From: Flavobacterium tyrosinilyticum | GTDB lineage: Bacteria; Bacteroidota; Bacteroidia; Flavobacteriales; Flavobacteriaceae | NCBI RefSeq assembly: GCF_023656565.1 | Contig: NZ_JAMOKG010000003.1 | Location: 186,001 to 250,000 of the forward strand | Direction of reading: 5' to 3' | DNA length: 64,000 nt | Part shown: one piece after another, positions 1 to 7,549 of the stretch | Position numbering within the stretch: position 1 is the first letter of the stretch | Layout of the letters: the number at the start of each line of letters is the position of its first letter | Position numbers and translations under genes: made by a program | The notes under the pieces: generated by a model | What the model saw: the letters and a program-made list of their open reading frames with translations, nothing else | Told to the model about the DNA's origin: nothing | The model's database searches: none

Positions 1-500
1 CCACGCTCCAGCTGAAAACCTCTTTCACTGTAATCATTTAGCAAAGCATAACCAGCCACATAATCTAAAGCTTCTGCTTCTTCAACGTAACTCGCTTTTT
101 TACCCACAATAAAAGCCAATTCAACTTCCCAGTCTGTTTTTTCACTATTTTTCGGAATAATCAAATCATCATCTGGTCCGCACAAAGAGGTAGTTGATTT
201 AAAGAAAATAATCGGTTCTGTCGGAATTGGAGCATTTGTTTCTTTACAATGGTCAATATAATTCAATCCAATGCAGATAATTTTTGAAGGACGAGCAACA
301 GGAGACCCCAAACGTACCGAAGCATTAACTTCTGGCAAAGTTGGATTGTTTTCTAATGCTTTTTGTAATTTCTCTAATCCGTTTTCTTCAAAGAAACTTT
401 CGTTAAAATCGGTTACAATCGAAGAAACATCATATCTCTTTTCTCCAATTAAAACTCCTGGTTTTTCTTTTCCGATTTCTCCAAAACGTATTAATTTCAT
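1..500 (-). CDS. Fumarylacetoacetate hydrolase (FAH) family protein, C-terminus outside window
   Basis: The first 166 residues are visible; the rest lies beyond the left edge. The fragment starts MKLIRFGEIGKEKPG and carries the FAH-fold motifs PSKIICIGLNYIDH (about 71-84) and DWEVELAFIVGKKA (about 123-136). The metal ligands expected in the family are present: Glu125, Glu127 and Asp156 (NDYSERG). Such enzymes cleave C-C bonds in 2,4-diketo acids. Proteins with this N-terminus are often the last step of the non-phosphorylative L-fucose/L-rhamnose pathway (2,4-diketo-3-deoxy-fuconate hydrolase). The FucP-type symporter at 7550-8854 fits that reading, but the exact substrate is inferred. The start is the only ATG in frame before the motif block. 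It is divergent from the solute-binding/CoA-transferase set. Confidence 0.85.
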   Translation of the reverse strand, partial: MKLIRFGEIGKEKPGVLIGEKRYDVSSIVTDFNESFFEENGLEKLQKALENNPTLPEVNASVRLGSPVARPSKIICIGLNYIDHCKETNAPIPTEPIIFFKSTTSLCGPDDDLIIPKNSEKTDWEVELAFIVGKKASYVEEAEALDYVAGYALLNDYSERGFQLER

Positions 501-805
501 AATCGTATATTTTTAATTGTTAGTTTATTTTTTCAGATGAAATGAGTTCACCAATTGTATATTATCGCAACAATTCTGCTTTTTTCAATTTCGAAATTCA
601 TCAAAAGAACAAAGTAAAATTAATAAATGTAAAAAATACAATTACAAAAATACTTTTTAAAAATTAATATCCGAGATATATTTCGTTTTCCTATTCTTAA
701 AATGACTAAACTTTAAATTTTTATAACATTTTTTAGATGGTTTGTAGAAATTATATCACTAATTAAGCTTTTCTAGAAAAAGATTCTTTAATAAATAAAG
801 GATTT

Positions 806-836
806 CTTGTTCATTTAAATCTTATTTCTACTTTTG
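806..836 (+). promoter_or_regulatory. Bacteroidota-type promoter for the 900-8854 gene set
   Basis: CTTG at 806-809, exactly 19 bases, then TACTTTTG at 829-836. This matches the -33 TTTG / -7 TAnnTTTG consensus of Bacteroidota sigma-A promoters with one mismatch. Transcription would start near 842, leaving a leader of about 58 bases before the ATG at 900. It also argues against a TTG start at 840. The remainder of the 399-base gap (501-899) is AT-rich and divergent; a possible minus-strand -7 element (CAAAAATA, 645-652) faces the FAH gene but has no convincing -33 partner. Confidence 0.6.
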
Positions 837-899
837 TAATTGTATTTTTTACATTTATTATTTCAAACGATTTCACTACTCAAAAATTCCTATACAAAA

Positions 900-2048
900 A
901 TGATAAAATTAAAAGGCATAACTTGGAATCATACAAGAGGTTTACTTCCAATGGTTGCTACATCGCAGCGTTTTACTGAACTACATCCTGATGTTGAAAT
1001 TTCTTGGGAAAAGAGAAGTTTACAAGAATTTGCCGATGCTTCTATTGAAGACCTAGCCAAAAGATTTGATTTATTGGTAATCGATCATCCTTGGACAGGT
1101 TTTGGAGCTCAAACCAAGGCGATTCTTCCGTTATCTGATTATTTATCAAACGAATATATTAAAGATCAAGAAATTAATACGGTTGGCAAATCGTACGGAA
1201 GTTATGTTTTTCACGACAAATTATGGGCTCTTCCTATCGATGCTGCAACTCCGGTTGCTTCTGCCCGCTTGGATATTTTAGAAAAAAATAATTTAGAAGT
1301 TCCCAAAACCTACGAGGATTTATTGGCTTTAGCGAAAAAAGGTTTAGTCGCTTTTGCTGGAATTCCGGTAGATGTTTTAATGAGTTTTTATATGTTTTGC
1401 TGCAGTTTAGGCGAAGCTCCTTTTCTTTCGGAAGAAAAAGTGATTTCTGAAACTACAGGAATCAAAGCGCTTCAAATGTTTAGAGAACTGGCGCAGTTGA
1501 TTGATCCAGCTAACTTTAACCGTAATCCAATTCAAGTTTACGAAGCAATGGTCAATTCAGACGAAATCGCGTATTGCCCTTTTGCTTACGGTTATTCTAA
1601 TTATTCTCGCATTGGCTACAGCCAAAACCTTTTACATTTTTATGATTTAGTAAAACTGAATGAGAATCCGATGATTTCTTCTTTGGGAGGAACTGGATTG
1701 GCTGTTTCTTCATTCAGCGAACATATTGAAACCGCCATAAAATACGCCGAATTTACGTGTTCATCACAAGTACAGCAAAATATTTATACCGATAATGGCG
1801 GTCAGCCAGGACATTTACAAGCTTGGAAAAGCGAAAGAATTAATGGCGTGACGCATGATTATTTCAAAAATACACTTCCTGCGTTAGAACGTGCTTTCCT
1901 TCGTCCGAGATATTACGGTCACATGTATTTCCAAGATAACGCGGGAGATGTGGTTCGTAATTATTTGATGAATGGCGGAGACGAATTAAAAGTATTGGAA
2001 GAAATGAATTCGCTTTACGCGGAATCTCTAAAAATTCAGACGGTATGA
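900..2048 (+). CDS. Solute-binding-protein-fold protein (SBP family 1) without signal peptide
   Basis: A 382-residue protein with the layout of periplasmic sugar-binding proteins of ABC importers: an opening strand (KLKGITWNHTRG), lobe-crossing LLVIDHPWTG, KLWALPIDAATPVA, SLGGTGLAVSS and a C-terminal AGDVVRNYLMNGG helix. The striking point is the N-terminus. The mature fold begins directly at the ATG, with no signal peptide or lipobox, so the protein should be cytoplasmic. A reading frame extends upstream to a TTG at 840, but that codon sits at the predicted transcription start and its leader is not signal-like. It overlaps the next gene by four bases (ATGA), implying translational coupling to the CoA-transferase. 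No ABC permease or ATPase is nearby. Function in this setting is unknown; ligand sensing or substrate presentation are possibilities. Confidence 0.7.
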   Translation: MIKLKGITWNHTRGLLPMVATSQRFTELHPDVEISWEKRSLQEFADASIEDLAKRFDLLVIDHPWTGFGAQTKAILPLSDYLSNEYIKDQEINTVGKSYGSYVFHDKLWALPIDAATPVASARLDILEKNNLEVPKTYEDLLALAKKGLVAFAGIPVDVLMSFYMFCCSLGEAPFLSEEKVISETTGIKALQMFRELAQLIDPANFNRNPIQVYEAMVNSDEIAYCPFAYGYSNYSRIGYSQNLLHFYDLVKLNENPMISSLGGTGLAVSSFSEHIETAIKYAEFTCSSQVQQNIYTDNGGQPGHLQAWKSERINGVTHDYFKNTLPALERAFLRPRYYGHMYFQDNAGDVVRNYLMNGGDELKVLEEMNSLYAESLKIQTV

Positions 2049-3187
2049 GACCTTTAGAAGGATTAATTGTTCTGGAATTCTGCCAGTTTTTAGCAGGACC
2101 TTCAGCTGGATTAAAACTAGCCGATTTGGGCGCACGCGTTATCAAAATTGAGCGTCCTGTAAAAGGTGAAGCTTGCAGACAATTGAGCATCAAAGATTTA
2201 TTTGTAGACGATAGCAGTTTGCTTTTTCATACGATAAACAGAAATAAAGAATCTTTTGCAGCCGATTTAAAAAATCCTGACGATTTAGTTTTGATCAAAA
2301 AACTGATCGAAAAGGCGGATATTATGACACATAATTTCAGACCCGGAGTGATGGAAAAAATCGGTTTAGATTTTGAAAATACGCTTTCTATTAATCCGCA
2401 GCTTATTTACGGAACCATTACAGGTTACGGAAATGAAGGTCCGTGGGCAAAAAAACCGGGACAAGATTTATTGTTACAATCGCTTTCTGGGTTAAGCTGG
2501 CTGAGCGGACGAAAAAGTCAAGGCCCAGTTCCTTTTGGATTGGCGGTTGCCGATTTAATGTGCGGAAATCATTTTGTGCAGGGAATTTTAGCAGCACTTC
2601 TAAAAAGAGCTAAAACCAAGAAAGGAGTTTTGGTCGAAGTGAGTTTACTGGAATCTATTCTCGATGTACAATTTGAAGCGATTACTTCTTTCTTAAATGA
2701 TGGCGGTCAATTACCTGAGCGTGGCGACATTAAAGGAAGCGCGCATGCTTTTTTAAGTGCTCCCTATGGAGTTTACCAAACACAAGACGGTTATTTATCT
2801 CTTGCAATGGGCGATTTGCTCTTTATTGGAAAAACATTAGGTTTGGATTTAAACGCTTTCGCCGATAAACATCTTTGGTTTGAAAAACGCGACGAAATCA
2901 GAACGATTTTGAGTGAAAGAATTAAAACTCAAACTTCTGATTATTGGATCGAAATCTTGCAGAAAGAAGGCATTTGGTGCGGAAAAGTTTTTAATTACGA
3001 AGAATTAGACAATCAGCCTTTTGTAAATGAATTACAGCTGAAACAAACCGTAAAAAATACCGAAGGCGAAACTTTGGTAACCACCAGAAGCCCCATTCAG
3101 TTGGACGGTGAAATTTTACTTAGCGAAAAAGCAGCACCAAAAGTGGGACAAGACAATTTGAATATACACGAACAGTTTATTCGCTAG
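2045..3187 (+). CDS. CaiB/BaiF (class III) CoA-transferase, copy 1
   Basis: A 380-residue class III CoA-transferase. Family landmarks are the N-terminal GLIVLEFCQFLAGPSAG and ADLGARVIKIERP (about 6-38), HNFRPGVMEKIGLD (about 96-109), IYGTITGYG and the PGQDLLLQSLSGL helix (about 138-150). Asp170 in AVADLMCG aligns with the Asp that forms the acyl-anhydride/aspartyl-CoA intermediate in formyl-CoA transferase, so the enzyme is probably active. These enzymes move CoA between carboxylic acids and normally act as interlocked dimers. The start overlaps the preceding stop (ATGA). A paralogue follows at 3305, similar over its whole length, so a heterodimer or two successive acids are both possible. 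The acyl substrate cannot be read from sequence. Confidence 0.88.
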   Translation: MRPLEGLIVLEFCQFLAGPSAGLKLADLGARVIKIERPVKGEACRQLSIKDLFVDDSSLLFHTINRNKESFAADLKNPDDLVLIKKLIEKADIMTHNFRPGVMEKIGLDFENTLSINPQLIYGTITGYGNEGPWAKKPGQDLLLQSLSGLSWLSGRKSQGPVPFGLAVADLMCGNHFVQGILAALLKRAKTKKGVLVEVSLLESILDVQFEAITSFLNDGGQLPERGDIKGSAHAFLSAPYGVYQTQDGYLSLAMGDLLFIGKTLGLDLNAFADKHLWFEKRDEIRTILSERIKTQTSDYWIEILQKEGIWCGKVFNYEELDNQPFVNELQLKQTVKNTEGETLVTTRSPIQLDGEILLSEKAAPKVGQDNLNIHEQFIR

Positions 3188-3206
3188 ATTGTTGAATCGT
3201 TTATTT

Positions 3207-3280
3207 GTTTAATCGTTTAATCGCATTAAACAAATCGACAAATTAACGGTTAAACAAATACAACGATTAAACGATTAAAC
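3207..3280. repeat. 17-bp perfect inverted repeat in the gap between the CoA-transferase genes
   Basis: GTTTAATCGTTTAATCG at 3207-3223 is answered by its exact reverse complement at 3264-3280. Each arm is itself a doubled GTTTAATCG unit, and related words (GTTAAACAA) recur up to the next ATG. The 117-base gap lies inside an otherwise tight operon, so the hairpin may attenuate transcription or alter the ratio of the two transferases. It also resembles the palindromic elements found in other gaps of this window. Confidence 0.6.
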
Positions 3281-3304
3281 CATAAAAAACGGTTAAACAA
3301 AAAA

Positions 3305-4444
3305 ATGAAACCATTAGAAGATTATTTAATTGTAGATTTCAGTCAGTTTCTTTCGGGGCCGTCGGCGAGTTTGCGTCTGGCCGATTTGGGAGCGCGTGTC
3401 ATAAAAATTGAAAAACCGGGAACGGGAGACATCTGCCGTACTTTATATACTTCCGATTTGATTATGAACGGCGAATCATCGGTTTTTCATACCATCAACA
3501 GAAACAAAGAATCTTTTGCGATTGATTTTAAACAACCAGAAGAGCTTCAAAAACTAAAAAAACTATTAGCCAAAGCCGATGTTGTGATGCATAATTTCAG
3601 ACCTGGAGTTATGGAACGCATTGGATTGAGTTATGAAGAAGTAAAAAGCATTAATCCAAATGTGATTTACGGATCAATTTCAGGTTTTGGAGAACATCCA
3701 GATTTGAAAGATTTGCCGGGACAAGACTTGCTTTTACAATCTTTAACGGCACTAACTTGGTTAAGCGGCAATCAAGAAGATGGACCAGTTCCGATGGGAT
3801 TGTCAATTGTTGACATGCTTGCTGGAGCGCATTTGGCACAAGGAATTTTAGCCGCTTTATATCGAAAAGCAACTCATAATATTGGCGCACAAGTACAAGT
3901 CAGTATGCTAGAATCGGCATTTGATTTTCAGTTTGAAACAATTACTACTTTCTTTAATGACGGAGGCGAATTGCCAGTTCGAACTAAAACGAATAATGCA
4001 CACGCATATTTAGGCGCGCCATACGGAATTTACAAAACCAAAAATGGTTATTTAGCACTAGCAATGGGCTCGATTCCTGTTTTGGCTTCTTTGCTGAAAT
4101 GCGATGCTTTATTGGCTTTCCCTGAAAATAAATTTACGCTTAGAGACGAAATCAAAAATATCCTTGCCGATCATCTGCAAACGCAGGAAACACAGTTTTG
4201 GTTAGATATTTTAGAACCAGCCGACATTTGGTGCGCAGGAGTTTTAAACTATCAGCAATTATTTGCTGAAGATGGATTTAAGGTTTTAAATTTTACGCAG
4301 CAAGTCGAAATGCTTGACGGATATACGTATAAAACAACACGCTGTCCGATCAAAATTGACGGTGAATATCTGACTTCTGGAAAAGGTTCGCCGAAACTGG
4401 GTCAGGACAATGAAAAAATTATTAAAGAATTTATTGACTGCTGA
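3305..4444 (+). CDS. CaiB/BaiF (class III) CoA-transferase, copy 2
   Basis: A 379-residue paralogue of the preceding gene, collinear with it throughout: LIVDFSQFLSGPSASLRLADLGA, HNFRPGVMERIGL, PGQDLLLQSLTALTWLSG and PVPMGLSIVDMLAG. The catalytic Asp170 is kept (SIVDMLAG). The stop overlaps the next start by one base (TGATG), coupling it to the second solute-binding-fold protein just as copy 1 is coupled to the first. The region therefore contains two binding-protein/CoA-transferase units arranged head to tail in mirrored order. Divergence between copies is clearest at residues 40-60 and 195-290, where substrate-facing loops would differ. Substrate unknown. Confidence 0.87.
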   Translation: MKPLEDYLIVDFSQFLSGPSASLRLADLGARVIKIEKPGTGDICRTLYTSDLIMNGESSVFHTINRNKESFAIDFKQPEELQKLKKLLAKADVVMHNFRPGVMERIGLSYEEVKSINPNVIYGSISGFGEHPDLKDLPGQDLLLQSLTALTWLSGNQEDGPVPMGLSIVDMLAGAHLAQGILAALYRKATHNIGAQVQVSMLESAFDFQFETITTFFNDGGELPVRTKTNNAHAYLGAPYGIYKTKNGYLALAMGSIPVLASLLKCDALLAFPENKFTLRDEIKNILADHLQTQETQFWLDILEPADIWCAGVLNYQQLFAEDGFKVLNFTQQVEMLDGYTYKTTRCPIKIDGEYLTSGKGSPKLGQDNEKIIKEFIDC

Positions 4445-5700
4445 TGGAAAAAATTAGAATCGCTATTCGAAAATTCGATCCGTTCGAAAGTACACTTCAA
4501 AAGTTGTGGGATGCATTTTCAATTCAAAACAATATAAAAATTGAAGCCGAAATGGTTGCATTGGAACTTCATGATTTATATGAAACCACAATTTCAGATA
4601 AAGGTCTAAAAGAAGGAAAATGGGATATTGCTCATATCAATACCGATTGGATTTTTGATGCTGCAAACGAAAATGCGGTTCTTAATTTGTTTTCCTTAAT
4701 TGGAGAAAATCCGCCAGAAAACTATCCATTTGGGTGGCATAAATCGCTTTTGCATTTACAAAAATTAAGTAATGGCATTTTCGGACTTCCGTTTCACGAT
4801 GGCCCAGAATGTCTGATTTACAGAAAAGATTTATTCGAAAACGAAACAGAAAAAGAGAATTTTAAAAAACAGTTTGGTTACGAACTTGCTACGCCAAAAA
4901 CGTGGCAGGAATTTTCAGAAATTGCCACATTTTTTAATCGTCCCGAAAATAATTTATACGGTGCCGTTTTTGCGAATTATCCAGACGGACACAATATGGT
5001 TTTTGACTTCTGTCTGCAATTATGGACACGCGGCGGTTCTTTATTAAACAAAAAAAATCAGATTGATATTCATAACGAAGCAGCGATAAAAGCATTGGAT
5101 TTTTATCGAAAAATAGTCAATGACAAAAATGCTGTTCATCCTAAATCGAGAGAATTTGGTTCGGTTGAAGCAGGTTTGGCTTTCGCCGAAGGACAAGCAG
5201 CAATGGCAATCAACTGGTTCGGATTTGCTTCTATGGCAGAAGTAATTGAAGAATCGAAAGTGAAAGGAAAAATCGATATCACTTCCCTCCCATCCGATCC
5301 TAGTCACAAAACAGCTTCTTTAAATGTATATTGGCTGTATACCATTGGCTCTGGAAGCAAACACAAAAAACTGGCTTACGATTTTTTACGCTTTGCCACT
5401 ACGCCAGAAAGTGACAAATTATTGACCACGGAAGGTGGAATTGGGTGCCGAAAATCAACTTGGAAAGACGCAGAAATTAATACTTTAATTCCGTTTTATC
5501 ACAAACTGGAAATGCTCCATGAAAATGCATTGACACTGCCTCAAACGCCAATCTGGCCAAAAGTAGCTGAACTTATTGACGGCGCAGTTTTAAAAGCTAT
5601 TGAAACCGATATTTCATCGGCAATAGTTTTAGAGGAAACTCAGAAAAAAATTAGAGAATTAAGTCAAGGAACAACATTACACGGCTCTGTCAAGAATTAA
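4444..5700 (+). CDS. Second solute-binding-protein-fold protein without signal peptide
   Basis: A 418-residue protein of the extracellular solute-binding family 1/8 type: FSIQNNIKIEAEMVAL near the N-terminus, WDIAHINTDWIFDA, GIFGLPFHDGPECLIYRKDLF (hinge region), TPKTWQEFSEIATFF, FAEGQAAMAINWFG and a C-terminal HKKLAYDFLRFATTPE. All are typical of sugar-binding lipoproteins of ABC systems. It nevertheless begins MEKIRIAIRKFD, with no signal peptide or lipobox cysteine, so it should stay in the cytoplasm. It is only distantly similar to the 900-2048 protein. The start overlaps the CoA-transferase stop by one base and the next gene follows after 33 bases. Its role without a transporter is unexplained; it may sense a pathway intermediate or hold a CoA-transferase substrate. 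Confidence 0.72.
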   Translation: MEKIRIAIRKFDPFESTLQKLWDAFSIQNNIKIEAEMVALELHDLYETTISDKGLKEGKWDIAHINTDWIFDAANENAVLNLFSLIGENPPENYPFGWHKSLLHLQKLSNGIFGLPFHDGPECLIYRKDLFENETEKENFKKQFGYELATPKTWQEFSEIATFFNRPENNLYGAVFANYPDGHNMVFDFCLQLWTRGGSLLNKKNQIDIHNEAAIKALDFYRKIVNDKNAVHPKSREFGSVEAGLAFAEGQAAMAINWFGFASMAEVIEESKVKGKIDITSLPSDPSHKTASLNVYWLYTIGSGSKHKKLAYDFLRFATTPESDKLLTTEGGIGCRKSTWKDAEINTLIPFYHKLEMLHENALTLPQTPIWPKVAELIDGAVLKAIETDISSAIVLEETQKKIRELSQGTTLHGSVKN

Positions 5701-5733
5701 ACTTGACAGGCTTAATTTCAAAATATAGAACAA

Positions 5734-6807
5734 ATGAATATTCCCTATAAACCTTTACTTCCCCAAACAGAGCAACCTATTGTAATTATTGGAGCAAGCG
5801 GAATTGTAAAAGATGCGCATCTTCCTGCTTACGAAATGGTTGGTTTTAAAGTTTTTGGTATTACCAACAGAACGATTTCGAAAGCGTACGATTTACAGAA
5901 ACAATTTAAAATCGATCATGTTTTTGAAAGTGTTGCAGATGCGGTTAAAAATGCGCCCTCAAATGCTGTTTACGATATTACAGTTTTACCAGATCAATAC
6001 ATTGAAATTTTAGAACAATTGCCAGACGGAGCTGCGGTTTTGATTCAGAAACCAATGGGAAATGATTTGGCTCAGGCACGTGAAATTGTAGCAGTTTGCG
6101 AAAGAAAAAATCTGGTTGCTGCCATCAACTTCCAACTGCGTTTTGCTTCTTTTGTAAGCGCTGCAAGATATTTAATTGATCAGGGAATTATTGGCGAATT
6201 ATACGATTTAGAATTCAAAGTTACCGTAAATACGCCTTGGGAATTGTTTCCTTTAATAAAAGAACACCCAAGATTGGAGATTCTTTTCCATAGCGTGCAT
6301 TACATTGACTGTATTCGATCTTTTCTGGGAAATCCGAAAAGCGTAATGGCAAAAACAGCCAAACATCCGCTTAAGAAATTATCATCGAGCCGATCTACTA
6401 TTATTTTAGATTATGGCGAAGATAAACATGTTGTCATCAATACGAATCACGATCATCATTTTGGTCCAAAACACGAAGAAAGCTACATAAAGTGGGAAGG
6501 AACAAAGGGCGCTGTTAAAGCAAAAATGGGCTTATTGATGAACTATCCTGACGGTCTTCCTGACGTTTTTGAATATGCTTTAGCAAAAAAAGATAACGAA
6601 AAGGAATACGAATGGACAGAAGTGAAACTGGAAGGTTCTTGGTTTCCAGAAGCTTTTATTGGCGCAATGTCTAATCTGATGCGCTACAAAGAAGGTTCTG
6701 ACTCAACATTATCTGCCAGCGTTCAGGATGTTTTAGGCACAATGAAGGTTGTGGAAGCTTGTTATGTGAGCAGTAAAAATGGCGGAATTTCTTTTGATGA
6801 AGTGTAA
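5734..6807 (+). CDS. Gfo/Idh/MocA family NAD(P)-dependent oxidoreductase
   Basis: A 357-residue two-domain dehydrogenase. The Rossmann half shows IVIIGASGIVKDAHLPAYEM (about 16-36), a variant of the GxGxxG nucleotide loop. It continues with the family motif QKPMGNDLAQAREIVAVCE (about 105-124), whose Lys106-Pro107 is the EKP-like catalytic/nicotinamide contact. The C-terminal half has LRFASFVSAARYLIDQG and HSVHYIDCIRSFLG, the latter with the conserved His-x-x-x-Asp pair used in catalysis. Such enzymes oxidise or epimerise sugars and cyclitols. Within the cluster it would supply a redox step on the sugar-derived substrate. GASG in place of the usual GxGxxG is worth noting but not disabling. Confidence 0.85.
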   Translation: MNIPYKPLLPQTEQPIVIIGASGIVKDAHLPAYEMVGFKVFGITNRTISKAYDLQKQFKIDHVFESVADAVKNAPSNAVYDITVLPDQYIEILEQLPDGAAVLIQKPMGNDLAQAREIVAVCERKNLVAAINFQLRFASFVSAARYLIDQGIIGELYDLEFKVTVNTPWELFPLIKEHPRLEILFHSVHYIDCIRSFLGNPKSVMAKTAKHPLKKLSSSRSTIILDYGEDKHVVINTNHDHHFGPKHEESYIKWEGTKGAVKAKMGLLMNYPDGLPDVFEYALAKKDNEKEYEWTEVKLEGSWFPEAFIGAMSNLMRYKEGSDSTLSASVQDVLGTMKVVEACYVSSKNGGISFDEV

Positions 6808-6914
6808 TTAAAACACTATATTTCAAAACCAAAAAAAACAAATTTAAGCCTACTTTAAAACGAACGTTATTTTGACATTTATTTTAAGTAAGGCCGATAA
6901 AAAATATCAAGATT

Positions 6915-7355
6915 ATGTATTTTAAATCGACTTTTTTCGAAGATTATCAAATCGACGATAAACGAATAACTTTAGGCAGAACAATCACAGAAACTGATTT
7001 TGTGGTTCACGCCGGACACACGGGAGATTTCTTCCCGCACCACATGGACGAAGAATGGTGCAAAACACAACCTTTCGGACAAAGAATCGCACACGGAACT
7101 ATGGTTTTTGCCATCGGAATCGGATTAACAGCTTCGGAAATAAATCCAGAAGCTTTTTCTAGAGGTTACGACAAAATGCGTTTTGTAAAACCGGTGCATA
7201 TTGGTGACACTATTCATTCTGAAATTACTATTTCTGAAAAAGGAGAAGCCAAAAATCCAGAAATGGGAACCGTAACCGAACATGTAGAAATCATTAACCA
7301 GCGCGGTGAAGTCGTTTTGGTATGTGATCACTTACTTTTAGTGAAGAAAAAATGA
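6915..7355 (+). CDS. MaoC-like (R)-hydratase / dehydratase, hot-dog fold
   Basis: A 146-residue single hot-dog protein. The hydratase signature is intact: [17 protein letters not shown], in which the Asp and the following His of GDxxPxHxD form the catalytic pair, followed by [11 protein letters not shown]. Length and composition are typical of MaoC enzymes that add water to an enoyl-CoA. Its presence fits a CoA-ester pathway initiated by the two CoA-transferases. CaiB-type transferases pair with MaoC hydratases in mesaconate/itaconate-type metabolism, which gives one hypothesis for the chemistry, but no citramalyl-CoA lyase gene is present in the window. The 107-base gap upstream is unremarkable. 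Confidence 0.87.
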   Translation: MYFKSTFFEDYQIDDKRITLGRTITETDFVVHAGHTGDFFPHHMDEEWCKTQPFGQRIAHGTMVFAIGIGLTASEINPEAFSRGYDKMRFVKPVHIGDTIHSEITISEKGEAKNPEMGTVTEHVEIINQRGEVVLVCDHLLLVKKK

Positions 7356-7363
7356 TTTTTCTT

Positions 7364-7522
7364 CAAGTGACAAAGATACAAAGTTGCAAAGGCACAGAGG
7401 TTTCTAAACTTTGAACCTATGAATCTTTTGCCACTTCGAATTCGATAAAAACAAAGAAGATTGGACAAATCGACAAAATTTTAAAAAACTTTTAACCTTT
7501 GTCTCTTTGTCACTTTGAACCT
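7364..7522. repeat. CAAAG-word inverted arms flanking an intergenic spacer
   Basis: The left arm has AAGTGACAAAGATACAAAG then TTGCAAAGGCACAGAGGTT (7364-7402). The right arm has AACCTTTGTCTCTTTG then TCACTTTGAAC (about 7493-7520). The arms are inverted, imperfect copies of each other. This is the same lexicon (GACAAAG, GCAAAG, CTTTGTCAC) seen in other gaps. It fills most of the 194 bases between the hydratase and the symporter genes. Confidence 0.4.
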
Positions 7523-7549
7523 AAAAAATAACAAAAAACTATCTAAACA

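Noticed and set aside
840..899. Upstream extension of the first binding-fold protein from a TTG at 840
   Set aside because: The codon coincides with the transcription start predicted from the 806-836 promoter, and the extension is not a signal peptide.
1864..2193. Minus-strand reading frame of 109 codons
   Set aside because: It is antisense to two well-supported genes and has no family features.
900..5700. ABC sugar importer
   Set aside because: Two binding-fold proteins are present but no permease or ATPase gene, and both lack signal peptides.
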